NCBI GenBank assembly: GCA_910574455.1
Contig: CAJSYZ010000004.1
Location: 3,225,528 to 3,289,527 of the forward strand
Length of the DNA: 64,000 bases
Direction: 5' to 3'
Source: Trichaptum fuscoviolaceum
Taxonomy: Eukaryota > Basidiomycota > Agaricomycetes > Hymenochaetales > Trichaptaceae
Both the position numbers and the translations under genes were made by a program. The notes below the pieces were generated by a model. That model saw only the letters and a list, made by a program, of their open reading frames with translations, was not told where the DNA came from and did no database searches. Of the stretch, positions 31,174 to 41,160 are shown piece after piece; the stretch's first letter is position 1, and the number at the start of each line of letters is the position of its first letter.

Positions 31174-31566
31174 TCAGTATGCTTTATTTCGGCTTGCACT
31201 TCCCACTGACCTTGTGAAAACAGGGTCCCATTTCGCCTTCGTTTCCCGGTCCAGGCGTTCCAGACGCTTGTCCTCCTGCCTTAGATACTCGCTCGGATGC
31301 TTCGTAAACAACGTAGGCTCGAATTCTCTCAAGAGCCTGATCGTGTCCGCTCCGGAGCTCCGTGACAATGCGACATAGGCATTGAAGGAGGTCAAGCCTC
31401 CCGACGGTGGCCAGCCGATGTCCACAAGGACATTGTTCATGGTTTGTCCTTGTGCGCGGAAATCTGTCAAGGAATATGCAAGTGTCATGGGGAGAGACGT
31501 CCGCGTCACCTTCACCTTCCGCCCATTCACATGCACATTTTCGCATACGTCACGGGATGTCTTACC
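31174..31566 (-). pseudogene. PIF1/Helitron-type helicase, carboxy-terminal relic
   Basis: About 130 residues remain open from a TAG at 31,567-31,569 down to the stop at 31,174. The frame reads VKVTRTSLPMTLAYSLTDFR, AQGQTMNNVLVDIGWPP, FNAYVALSRSSGADTIRLLR and HPSEYLRQEDKRLERLDRET. The AYSLTDFRAQGQT and NAYVALSRS blocks are the last helicase motifs of PIF1-like SF1 helicases, as found in agaricomycete Helitrons and related repeat helicases. The Walker motifs and the Rep part are absent, so this is a truncated relic. It could be the 3' end of the coding part of a mobile element whose terminus is the repeat at 30,597-30,806. Confidence 0.75.
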
Positions 31567-31569
31567 CTA

Positions 31570-32181
31570 CAATCACTGACTACGCTCAAGGGTTTCCTCT
31601 CTTGCAATTGCGCGCTCCCATTCTATTACTTCCTTTTTCTGCTCAAATTTACAAATCTCCCTTGCTACATCCAGAGGGAGTAAGGGATTTGCCGGCGCAG
31701 CTCGGCCTGTTTCTAGTCGATGGAAATGCGAGAGTTATATATTATTGCAATTCGGATCGAGAGGCGAGATGGTTGAGAAATTGCGCATTCGCACAGGCTA
31801 ACTTGAATAAGTGACTTGCATACTCGCACAATCGGCATCAACTCTCTCTTCCAGCATCCACAGAGCTGTTACCTCAACCCCCGGGCTGCTTGTAGTGGGT
31901 CTGGAAGTGTCTCGTCCCTGAGCTCTCGTCGACAATTGCCCGGCCAGAGAAGCGTTAAACGTACTGAAACTCGTCAAATGCCAATATGACTTGCAACTAA
32001 GCACTTCACACAAGATAATGCGCAGTGACCGGGATACGATGCCCGGCACAAACAGTAAAGAATGGATGATGCAGGGACTGAGATGCTGGTGCACCACCAT
32101 TTGGCACGAGTTTTAGAGGTATGAGGTCACTTGCTCTAGAGCACCGTTTCGTGAGTCCATGCCCTCTTGCTCCTTATCGCC
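31570..32181. other. Intergenic region, nothing identified
   Basis: Short open frames on both strands have no recognisable composition or splice-supported extension. It separates the repeat-rich block from the conserved right half. Confidence 0.4.
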
Positions 32182-33790
32182 ATGTCCTCGATATCTTCGA
32201 CAAGAAACGCTGATCAAAAACCTTCCTTGTCGCAGTTCCAGTATCAATATCTGGGGGAATCGTCAGCATCGGTGATGGACACAACTGTTCGGCCGGAAGT
32301 AGCGCTGAGGCGTGTCAATAAGGCGTGTTGTTCATGCAGGTACGCGTGGGCTGCATATTCTTCTTCGCAACTCAACATTCGTATCTTCAAAGACGAGATA
32401 AGATCAGGTGTGACGGTACAAGGCCTTGTTCAGGTATGCTTCTGTACTTGACAAGTATCTCATTGCTGATTTCTGCCACATCTTCCAAGGTTGTCTCAAA
32501 AAGGGACTCGCACCAGAGAAATGCATAGACGGGTGCTTTCAGTGTCGACGAGCACGCACAAGATGCGACGGAGCACATCCTTGCTTGACCTGCGTCGAAC
32601 TTCAAATTGATTGTACAGAGGAGACCGCTTCTCCTTCGTACAACCGAGCCGATGTACATGTAAAGGCGGAAGGGAACACCAGGAAGCTTAAATCAACGGA
32701 CAGAGCGAAGCTTGCCTGTTTTGCCTGCAGACGGTGTGTAGCACTCACATTATCTCAAGACAATATTTGTAACCAATTCTCAGCGATAACAAGAAATGCG
32801 ATGATGAACGTCCTTGTAAACGATGCAAGACAAGGTCAGAAGAGTGCGTGCATATCGAAAGGGGCCCGAAGGTTGTGAAAACGCGGTGCAAAAGATGCAG
32901 AGAAGAGAACCAGAAGGTGATTCCTGTCGAAGCCCTCGTGGCGTTGTCACAGTTCATTAATATCGGATACTTTAATACAGTGTGAAGACCGTAGACCGTG
33001 TAAAAACTGTGAGGATGCCGGCGAGTATTGCTCTGATATCCCACGGAAAGGACGCGGATACGGACAAAGAGTGAAGGCCGCGTGTATGCACTGCAGACGG
33101 GACAAAATCCAATGTGAGACCGAACGTCCTTGTCGAGGCTGTGTCCGGCGAGGTCTACAATGCCTTGACAGGACCTGCGCCTGTGCGGAGAAAGGGAGAG
33201 GCCACGAATGTTCTATATGTCGAGCACAACGAGCACAGGGTGAATCAAGCATACACAATTGTGCGTCCGTCTGTAAATGAAGGTGATGAATCAATGTTAA
33301 CGTCCTGTTTCCTTCAGACCTTGCACCGTCTGGTCAACCCGACTTTCCGAATCCCACAGAGCCGGCACTATTGTCACAGCCTCAAGCTTCTTTGCCAGTG
33401 GACCACAAACCCAGCTTTCCTCCTCAGAATGCGACAGCTTCTCAGCCTCAGTCGTCGTCAAGCAGTAGCTTACTGGAAGCTCTAACTAGCCTACCCGTTG
33501 GGTCTTTCCCTCCCAACACCACATCCGCACAATCCAATCCCGGTGCATTGCCCAGATATAACGCAAGCGCAAGCGTCACAAGAAATCTGCTTCCGAGTTA
33601 TGGACCAATCTCCGGTGTTCGTAATGATCCTTACTCAGAAAGCACCGGTACAATGCCTTTCTATAATCAGATGTCCATGCCAATTTCTGCAATGGATCTT
33701 CAGCGGTCATTCACGGCGGGTTCACGAGACTTACAACAGCTGTATATGCCAATGATCGATCCTAACATCGAGAGATCAAGCCAGACTTAA
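32182..33790 (+). CDS. Regulator with five tandem Zn2Cys6 clusters
   Basis: Six exons join cleanly: 32,182-32,339; 32,393-32,433; 32,490-32,733; 32,784-32,916; 32,981-33,239; 33,318-33,790, giving 435 residues. Five fungal zinc binuclear clusters follow one another, with spacing C-x2-C-x6-C-x5-C-x2-C-x6(9)-C: residues 49-78 (x9 last loop), 82-108, 143-169, 183-209 and 227-253. Core words are RRDKIRCDGTRPC, RRARTRCDGAHPC, RRDNKKCDDERPC, REENQKCEDRRPC and RRDKIQCETERPC. After them comes a short Cys-rich tail (CACAEKGRGHECSIC) and a Ser/Pro/Gln-rich end of 160 residues that could be an activation region. Known Zn2Cys6 factors usually carry one cluster and a middle homology domain, which is absent here. 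I infer a nuclear DNA-binding or zinc-scaffold protein. Confidence 0.88.
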
Positions 33791-34309
33791 TTTTTCATTT
33801 ATTGCTTCATCCACTCTATTCCAGTGCACTCATTTATGTCTTACAGTATAATAGACCCACTTCATTCCAATAAAATTCTAACGACCGATACAAATCTATG
33901 TATTCCCTATAAGACAGTGCGATAATGTGAAGTGAGTGTGTAAGAATAAAGATGCAACTTTTCGGGCGGAATGACCAGATTACTCCCGGTTAGGGGTGTG
34001 CTTGACGGTATATGCAATATGCGTTTAAATCGTAATACGATATGCTGATATACAATGCCGAAAGCAGGAACCCCGGATGCATGAAGAAAACGGAACGAGA
34101 GTGGTGGTACAGTATGTTTACACGAGAGGAAACTTCTGGCAACGTCGGGACTTTTTTATGCGTTAGGAATATACAATGATAAGCCGTCAAGGCTGGGTCT
34201 AAGCGGGCTCCACCCAGAGTAAGCAAGGGTTTGTGAATGTGTATCTATCATGAGAGGTCGTTGCGGGTATCGAGGCATTTGGGCTGTCGGTCCGTTGCAA
34301 CATACAGCT
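33791..34309. other. Convergent 3' intergenic region
   Basis: Lies between the ends of the zinc-cluster gene (+) and the GH16 gene (-). AATAAAATTC (about 33,870) and AATAAAG (about 33,946) could serve as poly(A) signals for the plus-strand gene. No further gene is seen. Confidence 0.5.
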
Positions 34310-35395
34310 TTACTGGTAAACGGCGACGTAGTTGACTTTCCACTTCGCGAGCTCGTAGTTCGTCGGATCGGCTACCAAAGCAGAGCATGAACCGGAGCAA
34401 CCATCGCCGTTGAAGGAAGCTCCGGCCCAGTCGCCGCACAGGGTGATATCGAACACCATCTGCAGATTGTTGAAGTGGCTGCCGACGTTGCAGGTAGATG
34501 CGCTCCAGAATGCGTTGGGCGAGCCCCAAGTGGTCGGGTCCGGGAACTTGCTTTCGATGTCCTGAGGGATCGAAGAGCGATCGAAGTGCCAGATCGAAAC
34601 GCCGGTGGAGTCGACAAGCGTCGCGTACACACCACCAGCGAGTTCGTTGAAACCATGACCGTATGTTGTGGTAGAGCTCTCAAGGAACGCACACCCGTTG
34701 TTGTTCGATGGACCAGATGCACACTGTGTTCCGAGCACCTTGGACGTGAAAGCCTGGACCTTGCCCGTCGCATTGTTGACGAAATGCGCGGCAGGAGAAG
34801 TGTCAAGTGTGCAGCCAGTCGAAGTGTGGAGAGTGTACTGGTTGACGGTGTTCAAGTTGACGCCCTCAATGATATCGATCTCACCACCCGAAGGCCAGTT
34901 AGGGCCCACCATCCACCAAGCCGGCCAGACTGAACATCCGTGAGGCATCGAATAGATGTCGGCAATGAAAAGGCCACTGTCGTAAGACTTCGTAGACTGG
35001 ATACGAACGGATTTGCGGTTCTGGCCATCGCTGAGCTTGGTCGTGTCATCCACACCCATGACAGCAGTGCCATCGCTCTGAACGAAGGCAAGGTTGGATG
35101 AGGTCGCTTCGTCCTGTGACACGAAGTCCACAAGACCATTTGTCGGATCGCTCTGGGTGAAGAAAGTCCATCCACTGGGATACACGTTAGAATCGCCCTA
35201 TGCTCAAATGTGGTGTATCACTCACTCGAAGAATGAATCTCCTTGATGCAAGTCGGTTAACGTGAACGATTTGGCACGCTTGGTAGCCCCGAACTCCCTG
35301 CTGTGCATCCTTTGTCTTAGAAAATCGGCGCCGTGTGCGCTGCCAGCCAGGGCAGCCAGAGGCAAAGAGGCGAAGGTTAAAACGGAGAAACGCAT
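34310..35395 (-). CDS. Secreted GH16 family endo-beta-glucanase
   Basis: Two exons, 35,395-35,226 and 35,174-34,310, joined by a 51-base intron, give 344 residues. The join restores SFF-DGWTFFTQSDPTNG, which matches the family start. The first 23 residues (MRFSVLTFASLPLAALAGSA) are a signal peptide. The catalytic GH16 motif ExDxxE is seen as GGEIDIIEG at about residues 155-160, preceded by CSVWPAWWMVGPNWPSGG, the usual laminarinase lead-in. Conserved WHFDR and FDITLCGDWAG follow. Such enzymes hydrolyse beta-1,3 or mixed-linked glucans of the cell wall. No carbohydrate-binding module, GPI signal or membrane anchor is seen. Four or more Cys pairs fit secretion. Confidence 0.93.
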
Positions 35396-35971
35396 AATAT
35401 CTAGTGTCGTTGATGTTCCTTCGTGATGTTACTGGGTAGGCGGAGTCCTGTAGTTCGGAGAAGGTGTAATAAAAAGAGGCAGGGACTGCAAACGGCGCAG
35501 GAGCAAGAAAAGAAAGGCAGGGAGAAAAGAAGGTGGTGGATAGAAGACAAAACTCGTTGACCTTTTATGCGTCCTCTGGGCCCAAAAGTCGCGGTGGTCT
35601 ACAGGTCGGTGGCAGGCCCTGGCGCTTGTGGCCTTATTGTTCGGTCCCTAGACACCCCTAACCACTTTGTGGCTATGTCGCCACAGTTACGCGACGCCGG
35701 CCATCGGCTGTCACTTTCTTCTCAAAAGGAGTCTGGTTTCATGCATCCTATTTTCCCAGACGTTTAGGAGCAGTTAGGATTCTTGGGAACCGCCGGAATT
35801 CAGATTTCAAGTTACGGTAAACGCTATGAATGTTTTGAGCTCGCATCTGCGCTCGGATGAAGCAAGTAGTGCTCGAGAATGTATCTCTACAGCCTGAGCG
35901 GGTAGTACGTCAGATGTTTCTACACTAAAATCCCGAAAATATCATACGTACGTGTACGGGACACATCATGC
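35396..35971. other. Upstream region of the GH16 gene
   Basis: Contains the presumed GH16 promoter (minus direction). Purine-rich AGAAAAGAAAGGCAGGG near 35,510 is the only notable composition. The open frame at 35,567-35,767 looks spurious. Confidence 0.4.
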
Positions 35972-37210
35972 ACGCAGCTCATCTGTGAGTTGAGTCACGG
36001 ACGACATCTTCATGATATCCCACAAGGTCTCCCAATCGTTGCGATAGCCGCCCGACCGAAGCTATAAGAAATCATCTTGTTAGCCATGCTGTCAATTATT
36101 GAAGGTTTGGAGCGACAATCACACGAAATTCTACTAGGAATCATTAGCGTTGTAGGTCACTCCAAACAATTAAAAATAGTCACGAACATATGCAAAGGCA
36201 TGCGCAACACCATAGGTTCAAGTAACCGACATGTCGTCGCTTATGTTTCAGTTAGCTCCTTCGATATCGCTACTCATATGATGCTTGAAGATGCTCCATG
36301 TGTCCCATGATGATAAGAAAATGGAATGCTTGGTATCGGGTGGTAGTGGTGGTGGTGTTTAACAGAGAGTCAATCATTTTCAAAACGGGTTCGTCGAGAG
36401 GGCAACGAGGCCACTGACGAGGAGCAACATCACCTACAAAGAAGACTATGATATCCACCCAGGCAAATGAATTATGTAAGGAAATACTTACCACTTGTCC
36501 TCCAATTTACAAATTACTACACGGCGCAACCGCTGTTGAAATCGCAAACAAATTATGACATCAGTTTATGAGCGGACGCAACCGGCACGATGTCCGACAC
36601 ACACATCTGGCAAAAATTCGGGTGGCACCTCGTCCGAAGCAAGCAAATGGCAGCAAGAAATGAGCTGGCGCAGTCGCTTGGTGAGGTCATGCAAGAAAGT
36701 CTTGATATTTTGTTGCGTGTCGGCGCTGTCTTGAGGCTTAAAGTCGTCCTTGTTGTTGTGGTCGATGAAGAAGACGCGACGCGACTTCACGCTACGGATG
36801 TTCGCGTGCTCCCGCTTGTCACGAGTCGAAGTACTCCATCAGGAAAATAACCATAAATGGTAGTCAAAAAGCTTATCGTTTACCGATCGGCATAACGGGA
36901 TATCCGGGGTCTCAGCACGTTTAATTACTCCCCTCCGAGTTGCCGAACGGACTTCAGTGATGGCTTCCATTCTCGGACTGTGTCCCTCGACCGCACCATT
37001 GTTCCGTGCGCAAACAACACCGTTCTGTTTGCCCGCCTCTGGGCGTCGCCAGCGCAACAACGGCCAGGCCACACGCGCTCTGTTTTCTTTGAAAATCTTC
37101 TCCATGATTGTCCGTGGCGACGTGGCTACTTTGTCGTCAACATCACCATGATGGCCCGACCACTCAACCGAGCTGATCGACATTGTATCTACTCGAGGGT
37201 ACGGCGGCAT
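35972..37210 (-). CDS. Possible multi-exon gene, product not recognised
   Basis: Several minus-strand pieces look coding but the joins are not settled. They are 37,210 to about 36,850 (MEKIFKENRARVAWPLLRW), about 36,800-36,570 (RRVFFIDHNNKDDFKPQDSA, then a helical stretch TFLHDLTKRLRQLISCCHLL), about 36,450-36,330 after a TTTGTAG acceptor (GDVAPRQWPRCPLDEPVLKM), and about 36,062-35,972 after TTCTTATAG (LRSGGYRNDWETLWDIMKMS, ending before TGA). No domain is recognised. The plus-strand frames over the same DNA are alternatives that I rate lower. Confidence 0.3.
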
Positions 37211-37215
37211 AAGGG

Positions 37216-38172
37216 GAGCTAATGGGCTTGATGAGTCGTCACATCTGGTCTAATGCACAGCTTGCTGTCGGCTTGCAGCATGCTTTCATCTGCGATTGAT
37301 AAAGCGTGCTGTCTGCTATACATGAGGTACTTGTTCTCATTGGTCCAAACATCAAGAGTGAGATAGGTTCACACTCACTGCTGCCCCATGCCGATGCTCG
37401 GAGAATGATACATCTCCTTTCCCTGATCCTGTATCGTTCTATCTACACAAATCCACAGCTATGCTTTCCTAGCCCGTCGACTTTTTGATGCATGCGTTTT
37501 TCTCCGTTCCTCGCGCTACTTCCTTCCTGCGCGCCAGGCCATCTGACAAGACACGCCTAGAACTTCCTTGTGATACAGTTCACTTGTAACGGTGAATTCA
37601 TGCCTTCTCTAGCCGTCCGGCACCCGCATTGTCAGCGTATGCCAAGGGGGATACCTGCGAAGGAGGTAAATTGCTGCTGCGCTCGCCTGTCTGTCTCCGA
37701 TGCGGCTATGCATCGGCAGCCCATTCATCAAATGTTTCTCCTTCCTTCTCATATCCTTGATTCTTCTCTTGACAACCGCTGGAGCATAAGGAAACTGGAA
37801 CAGAAGACACTGAACGTGCCGAGCTCCAGAACATCTCACATCCTCAAAGAAATTTGTGTTCGCCTCGTGTTCAGGTAAAGTTGCAATTGATTTGTTTTCA
37901 ATCAATCTCCATCAGGGAAGTACAGAGCAGATATATGCGGCCCTATAAGTTATGCCCTCGTTCTACTTAGTGAGATCTGTTCGAAACGGAATCGAACGCA
38001 GACGCCATCATTATGTACCGGACTCAAATTCAAGTTGGGAAACAACTTGAATGAGTCATCATCGGTTGCTTAGTCATCACCGACGGATTGAACGAGTGTC
38101 TAGCTTCGTCAGTACATGTAACCTCACCTCGACGTTCACCATCTACTTCTCAAGATCCACATAGCCGACGTT
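37216..38172. other. Intergenic region upstream of CRIPT
   Basis: No gene is supported. Open frames at 37,306-37,488 and 37,570-37,905 lack splice context and recognisable sequence. Confidence 0.4.
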
Positions 38173-38730
38173 ATGGTCTGCAAGAAATGTGAAAAGGTAT
38201 TATCTCTCCACATTGTGATATTCAAGACGACTATTCTCTGACATTCTATATGTTTGGTAGAAATTATCGAAAGTCGCGGCACCAGACCCATTCACCTCAT
38301 CTTCAAGTAGCATCAAGTCGGGAACAAGGAAAGTGGGAGAGAACAAGCTAGGGAAGAAAGGTCGATTCTCGGTATGTTGCATAAATTGCTTCTCGAGCTT
38401 TGTCTTTGTCCCGATGTCTCGTAATCCCCTGTCCATTATGCCTTCCGAACATCTCCTTTCTTTATCGCTAGGTTTCTCTAGCTGCAAGCTAACTCCTATC
38501 CTTCATTCCGCAGCCTTATGGCAGCAATTGCAAAGATTGTAAGCAGCCGACGACGCAGAACGGGGCAAAGTACTGCCATGGTACGTTCCGTTTCACCCTA
38601 TCCTATGGTTGACTCGCGGGAAGACTGAAGTTGTGAAATCTTGACAGGCTGTGCATACAAGAAGGGGATATGCTCGATATGCGGAAAGCAAATACTTGAT
38701 ACGTCTGGATATGTGATGTCGAGCAAGTGA
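38173..38730 (+). CDS. CRIPT: CRIPT, cysteine-rich PDZ-binding protein homologue
   Basis: Four exons (38,173-38,196; 38,261-38,371; 38,514-38,580; 38,648-38,730) give a 94-residue protein, close to the roughly 100 residues of the family. It starts MVCKKCEKKLSKV. Four CxxC pairs form the zinc-binding core: VCKKC, NCKDC, YCHGC and ICSIC. The blocks GENKLGKKGRFSPYGSNC and KYCHGCAYKKGICSICGKQI are diagnostic. In animals CRIPT binds PDZ proteins, and the conserved eukaryotic protein is linked to the minor spliceosome. The short exons and clean phases make the call secure despite the size. Confidence 0.96.
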
Positions 38731-39386
38731 AGAAATGAGACCTCCGAAGCTTGCTGGGTTGACTGCGCATCATTCGCTCTCGTTCCTTGACCCGCTTGAG
38801 GACCATCAATGCGTTTGTGTACTCGTGTGGAGGGAAACCGAGCGAGAAGCTACATGCTTTGCAGAGAGCCTGAGGTTGATAATGTGATTGGGACAGGACA
38901 TTTCTTGTGATAAGTAACTTATACTCTGTTCATTATGTATTTTACTCGCATATGTACCATTCGACAGATTAATGACAATATGTGCATGGATCAACGCCAC
39001 TGGTTGGGCAGCTTTGAAGACTTCTCTAGAGCAGGTGAGTGCATACTGAATTTGTTCATAATGCCATCTTTTTGTTGTGAATTGCGCAACAAGATATGTT
39101 TCGCGGATGATGTGGAGGCGCAGCGTATGATCGAGACATTTCGTATACTCCTGCCATCATTCGCTCTTGATTGCTGCGCACTACGGGGTGAACGAGAAGA
39201 TTAATTGTCGATCTTGTCTGCTTGAAACATTCCGAATCAAATTGGAAGTCCAGACTTTGTTCTTACGAACGGAGAATGAACGTTATCACCAACGACTGCA
39301 TAACAAGGCATTCAGCACTGACGGATGACTTGCGGAAGACACGCCGGAGCTTTCGGTCATCAATATTTTCTGACACTCCGGGGACA
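38731..39386. other. Intergenic region, nothing firm
   Basis: A possible exon with a GTGAGT donor (about 38,966-39,034) and open frames on both strands are seen, but no extended coding signal. Confidence 0.35.
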
Positions 39387-40060
39387 TCAAGCACATAGAC
39401 CACACACTGTTCGGGCAGTCGGACAAGCGGTCTTCATTGGGCCCTTTCTTTTCGTCCTCGTCAAAGTTCCACCGCATCGCCCGCATAGGATGAAGCCGAT
39501 GGGAAATGATTCCGGGGAGAAGTAAGTCCGGGGCTTCCGCTGGTGGTCGGGATTCGGAACCTTCAAGCGCAGAGGACCTGCTGTGATACGCTGTCCATAG
39601 GCTGTCGGAATGTATTCACGGCACACATGACGAGTGTACACGGTACGTGTCGGTGTGCATAACTTGTCACATGAAGATACGGTACAAGGGTTTTCTTGCT
39701 CACACGACACAACGCTTGACACGTCGATGATTGTGCGAATGGGGCCATGGATAGTCGGAGGGTTGCAAACACGTTTCAAAGAGCGTGGGCACGTTCCTTG
39801 AGGAATGTCCGAGGATTCAGCTGAATACATAGTGAGAGCTTTCCGCACCCTTTCAGCGCAATAAGTCTGAAATTTGTTTTAGGTCTATCCTTGATGCTGG
39901 ACTACTCAGTGAACTATGAGAATACGAAGCCATGCGTTTTGACTCACCAATCTGTGAATTTTGGCAAGCAGTTGCGATTGACTCAGTAACAACAGAGTGA
40001 CAACGTCTTGGAAGTACAGGGATATGACTGTCAGTCCCTCAAACGCACTCAAATATCCCC
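39387..40060 (-). CDS. Hypothetical Cys-containing protein, two exons
   Basis: An upstream exon (to 39,948) reads LSAFEGLTVISLYFQDVVTL and LLAKIHRL before a GTGAGT donor. The next exon starts at 39,866 after TTTCAG with TYCAERVRKALTMYSAESSD. It continues through CNPPTIHGPIRTIIDVSSVV, CTPTRTVYTRHVCREYIPTA and PLRLKVPNPDHQRKPRTYF to FILCGRCGG and a stop at 39,387. The join is in phase 0. About ten Cys and an even amino acid mix suggest a real protein. I do not recognise it. The true start lies near or before 40,060. Confidence 0.4.
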
Positions 40061-41160
40061 GTAAGTCTTAGACAATATTATTCCGCTTAAGTGATCATTG
40101 ATAGTTAAATTTGTCTGGTAGAATCAGCCCATCAGCAAGTGACTGAGTCGTCAGTGCTTTAGCAACTTAACTAAAGGTTACATCTTCTCCTCATATCAGG
40201 CATCATTCTTCTCTGACACAGGAATAACTTCTTCCTTTGACAGGATCAGACAAATTCCTCTAAAAATCCCTACGAACTTCTTTGACGGACACAATCTCTT
40301 CTAACTTCTTCTTGCATGGCTCCTAGAACCAGAGTCCAGACCGTCTCTTGTCTCAGTTTGCATCGCTTGCAGTGGCTGAACTCGCACTGCGCTTCTCTTG
40401 AGTGACGAGCCGGATACTGACTTTTGGATAAATAATCAGACAAGTTATAACTCGTTTGATTTCGTCTGGCCTGTCTTTTCAATTTACACACTTTGAACTA
40501 TTGCTCATTATCTCTGAAGTGCCAAGCTATTCGGCTATAACCGAGCCTTCTGCGATCACTCCCATTGTACCGTTGGCATGGATGTGCCTCGTACGTACGT
40601 GCTTCCTTCGACTACGATCGACTCCTCCGACCTTCTCGGCGCACAAAACCTGGTAAATATGCCGTTCTAGCTATTATAACTGTTGCTCATGTCCGTTCCT
40701 AGCTGAAAGTGCGATAAGTATAACCTCCGTGACATGCTTCTCATCTTGCGCGAACGAATGATCTCCCATGCTTGTCGGCGCGGACAGCTGGCCAGACCAC
40801 AATTTGTACATCCATGCATCAAAGAAGCGGACAAAATGGGTCTACTGCGCCTTGCACTGTATCAATATACGGCTGGTCATTCGGCCTTGTTGTATCAATT
40901 GACAACAATGGGAAATGCCGTCTACATCCAGCCAAAGTCACCATTCGTGTTGCTGAAGCGATGTTCTCAAATCTCAAGAATTCGTGGTAGACGGGCCTAG
41001 ATGCTGGGTCTGATGTGCAAGAAACAGGTACAGAAACATAGGATGATGTCGTGCGACTAGTAATGAGATGATTCATTATAAAGTCACCCGTACTTACGCT
41101 GAGTAAGTTGGCTCAGTGGCTTGTCCTTTGGCCTCGTCGTAAACTGTGCATAACAGCGAG
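40061..41160. other. Region with scattered possible exons, no gene call
   Basis: On the plus strand an exon-like MDVPRTYVLPSTTIDSSDLL (from 40,577) ends at a GTAAAT donor, and a frame ending SIDNNGKCRLHPAKVTIRV...NSW stops at 40,990. On the minus strand a Cys/Arg frame (QCEFSHCKRCKLRQETV, about 40,290-40,420) is present. None can be joined with confidence. Confidence 0.3.

Noticed and set aside
34475..34933. Plus-strand frames over the GH16 gene
   Set aside because: They are antisense shadows; the minus frame has a signal peptide and the ExDxxE motif.
38935..39204. Plus-strand frame downstream of CRIPT
   Set aside because: Start codon, composition and a single donor site do not build a gene; no recognisable sequence.
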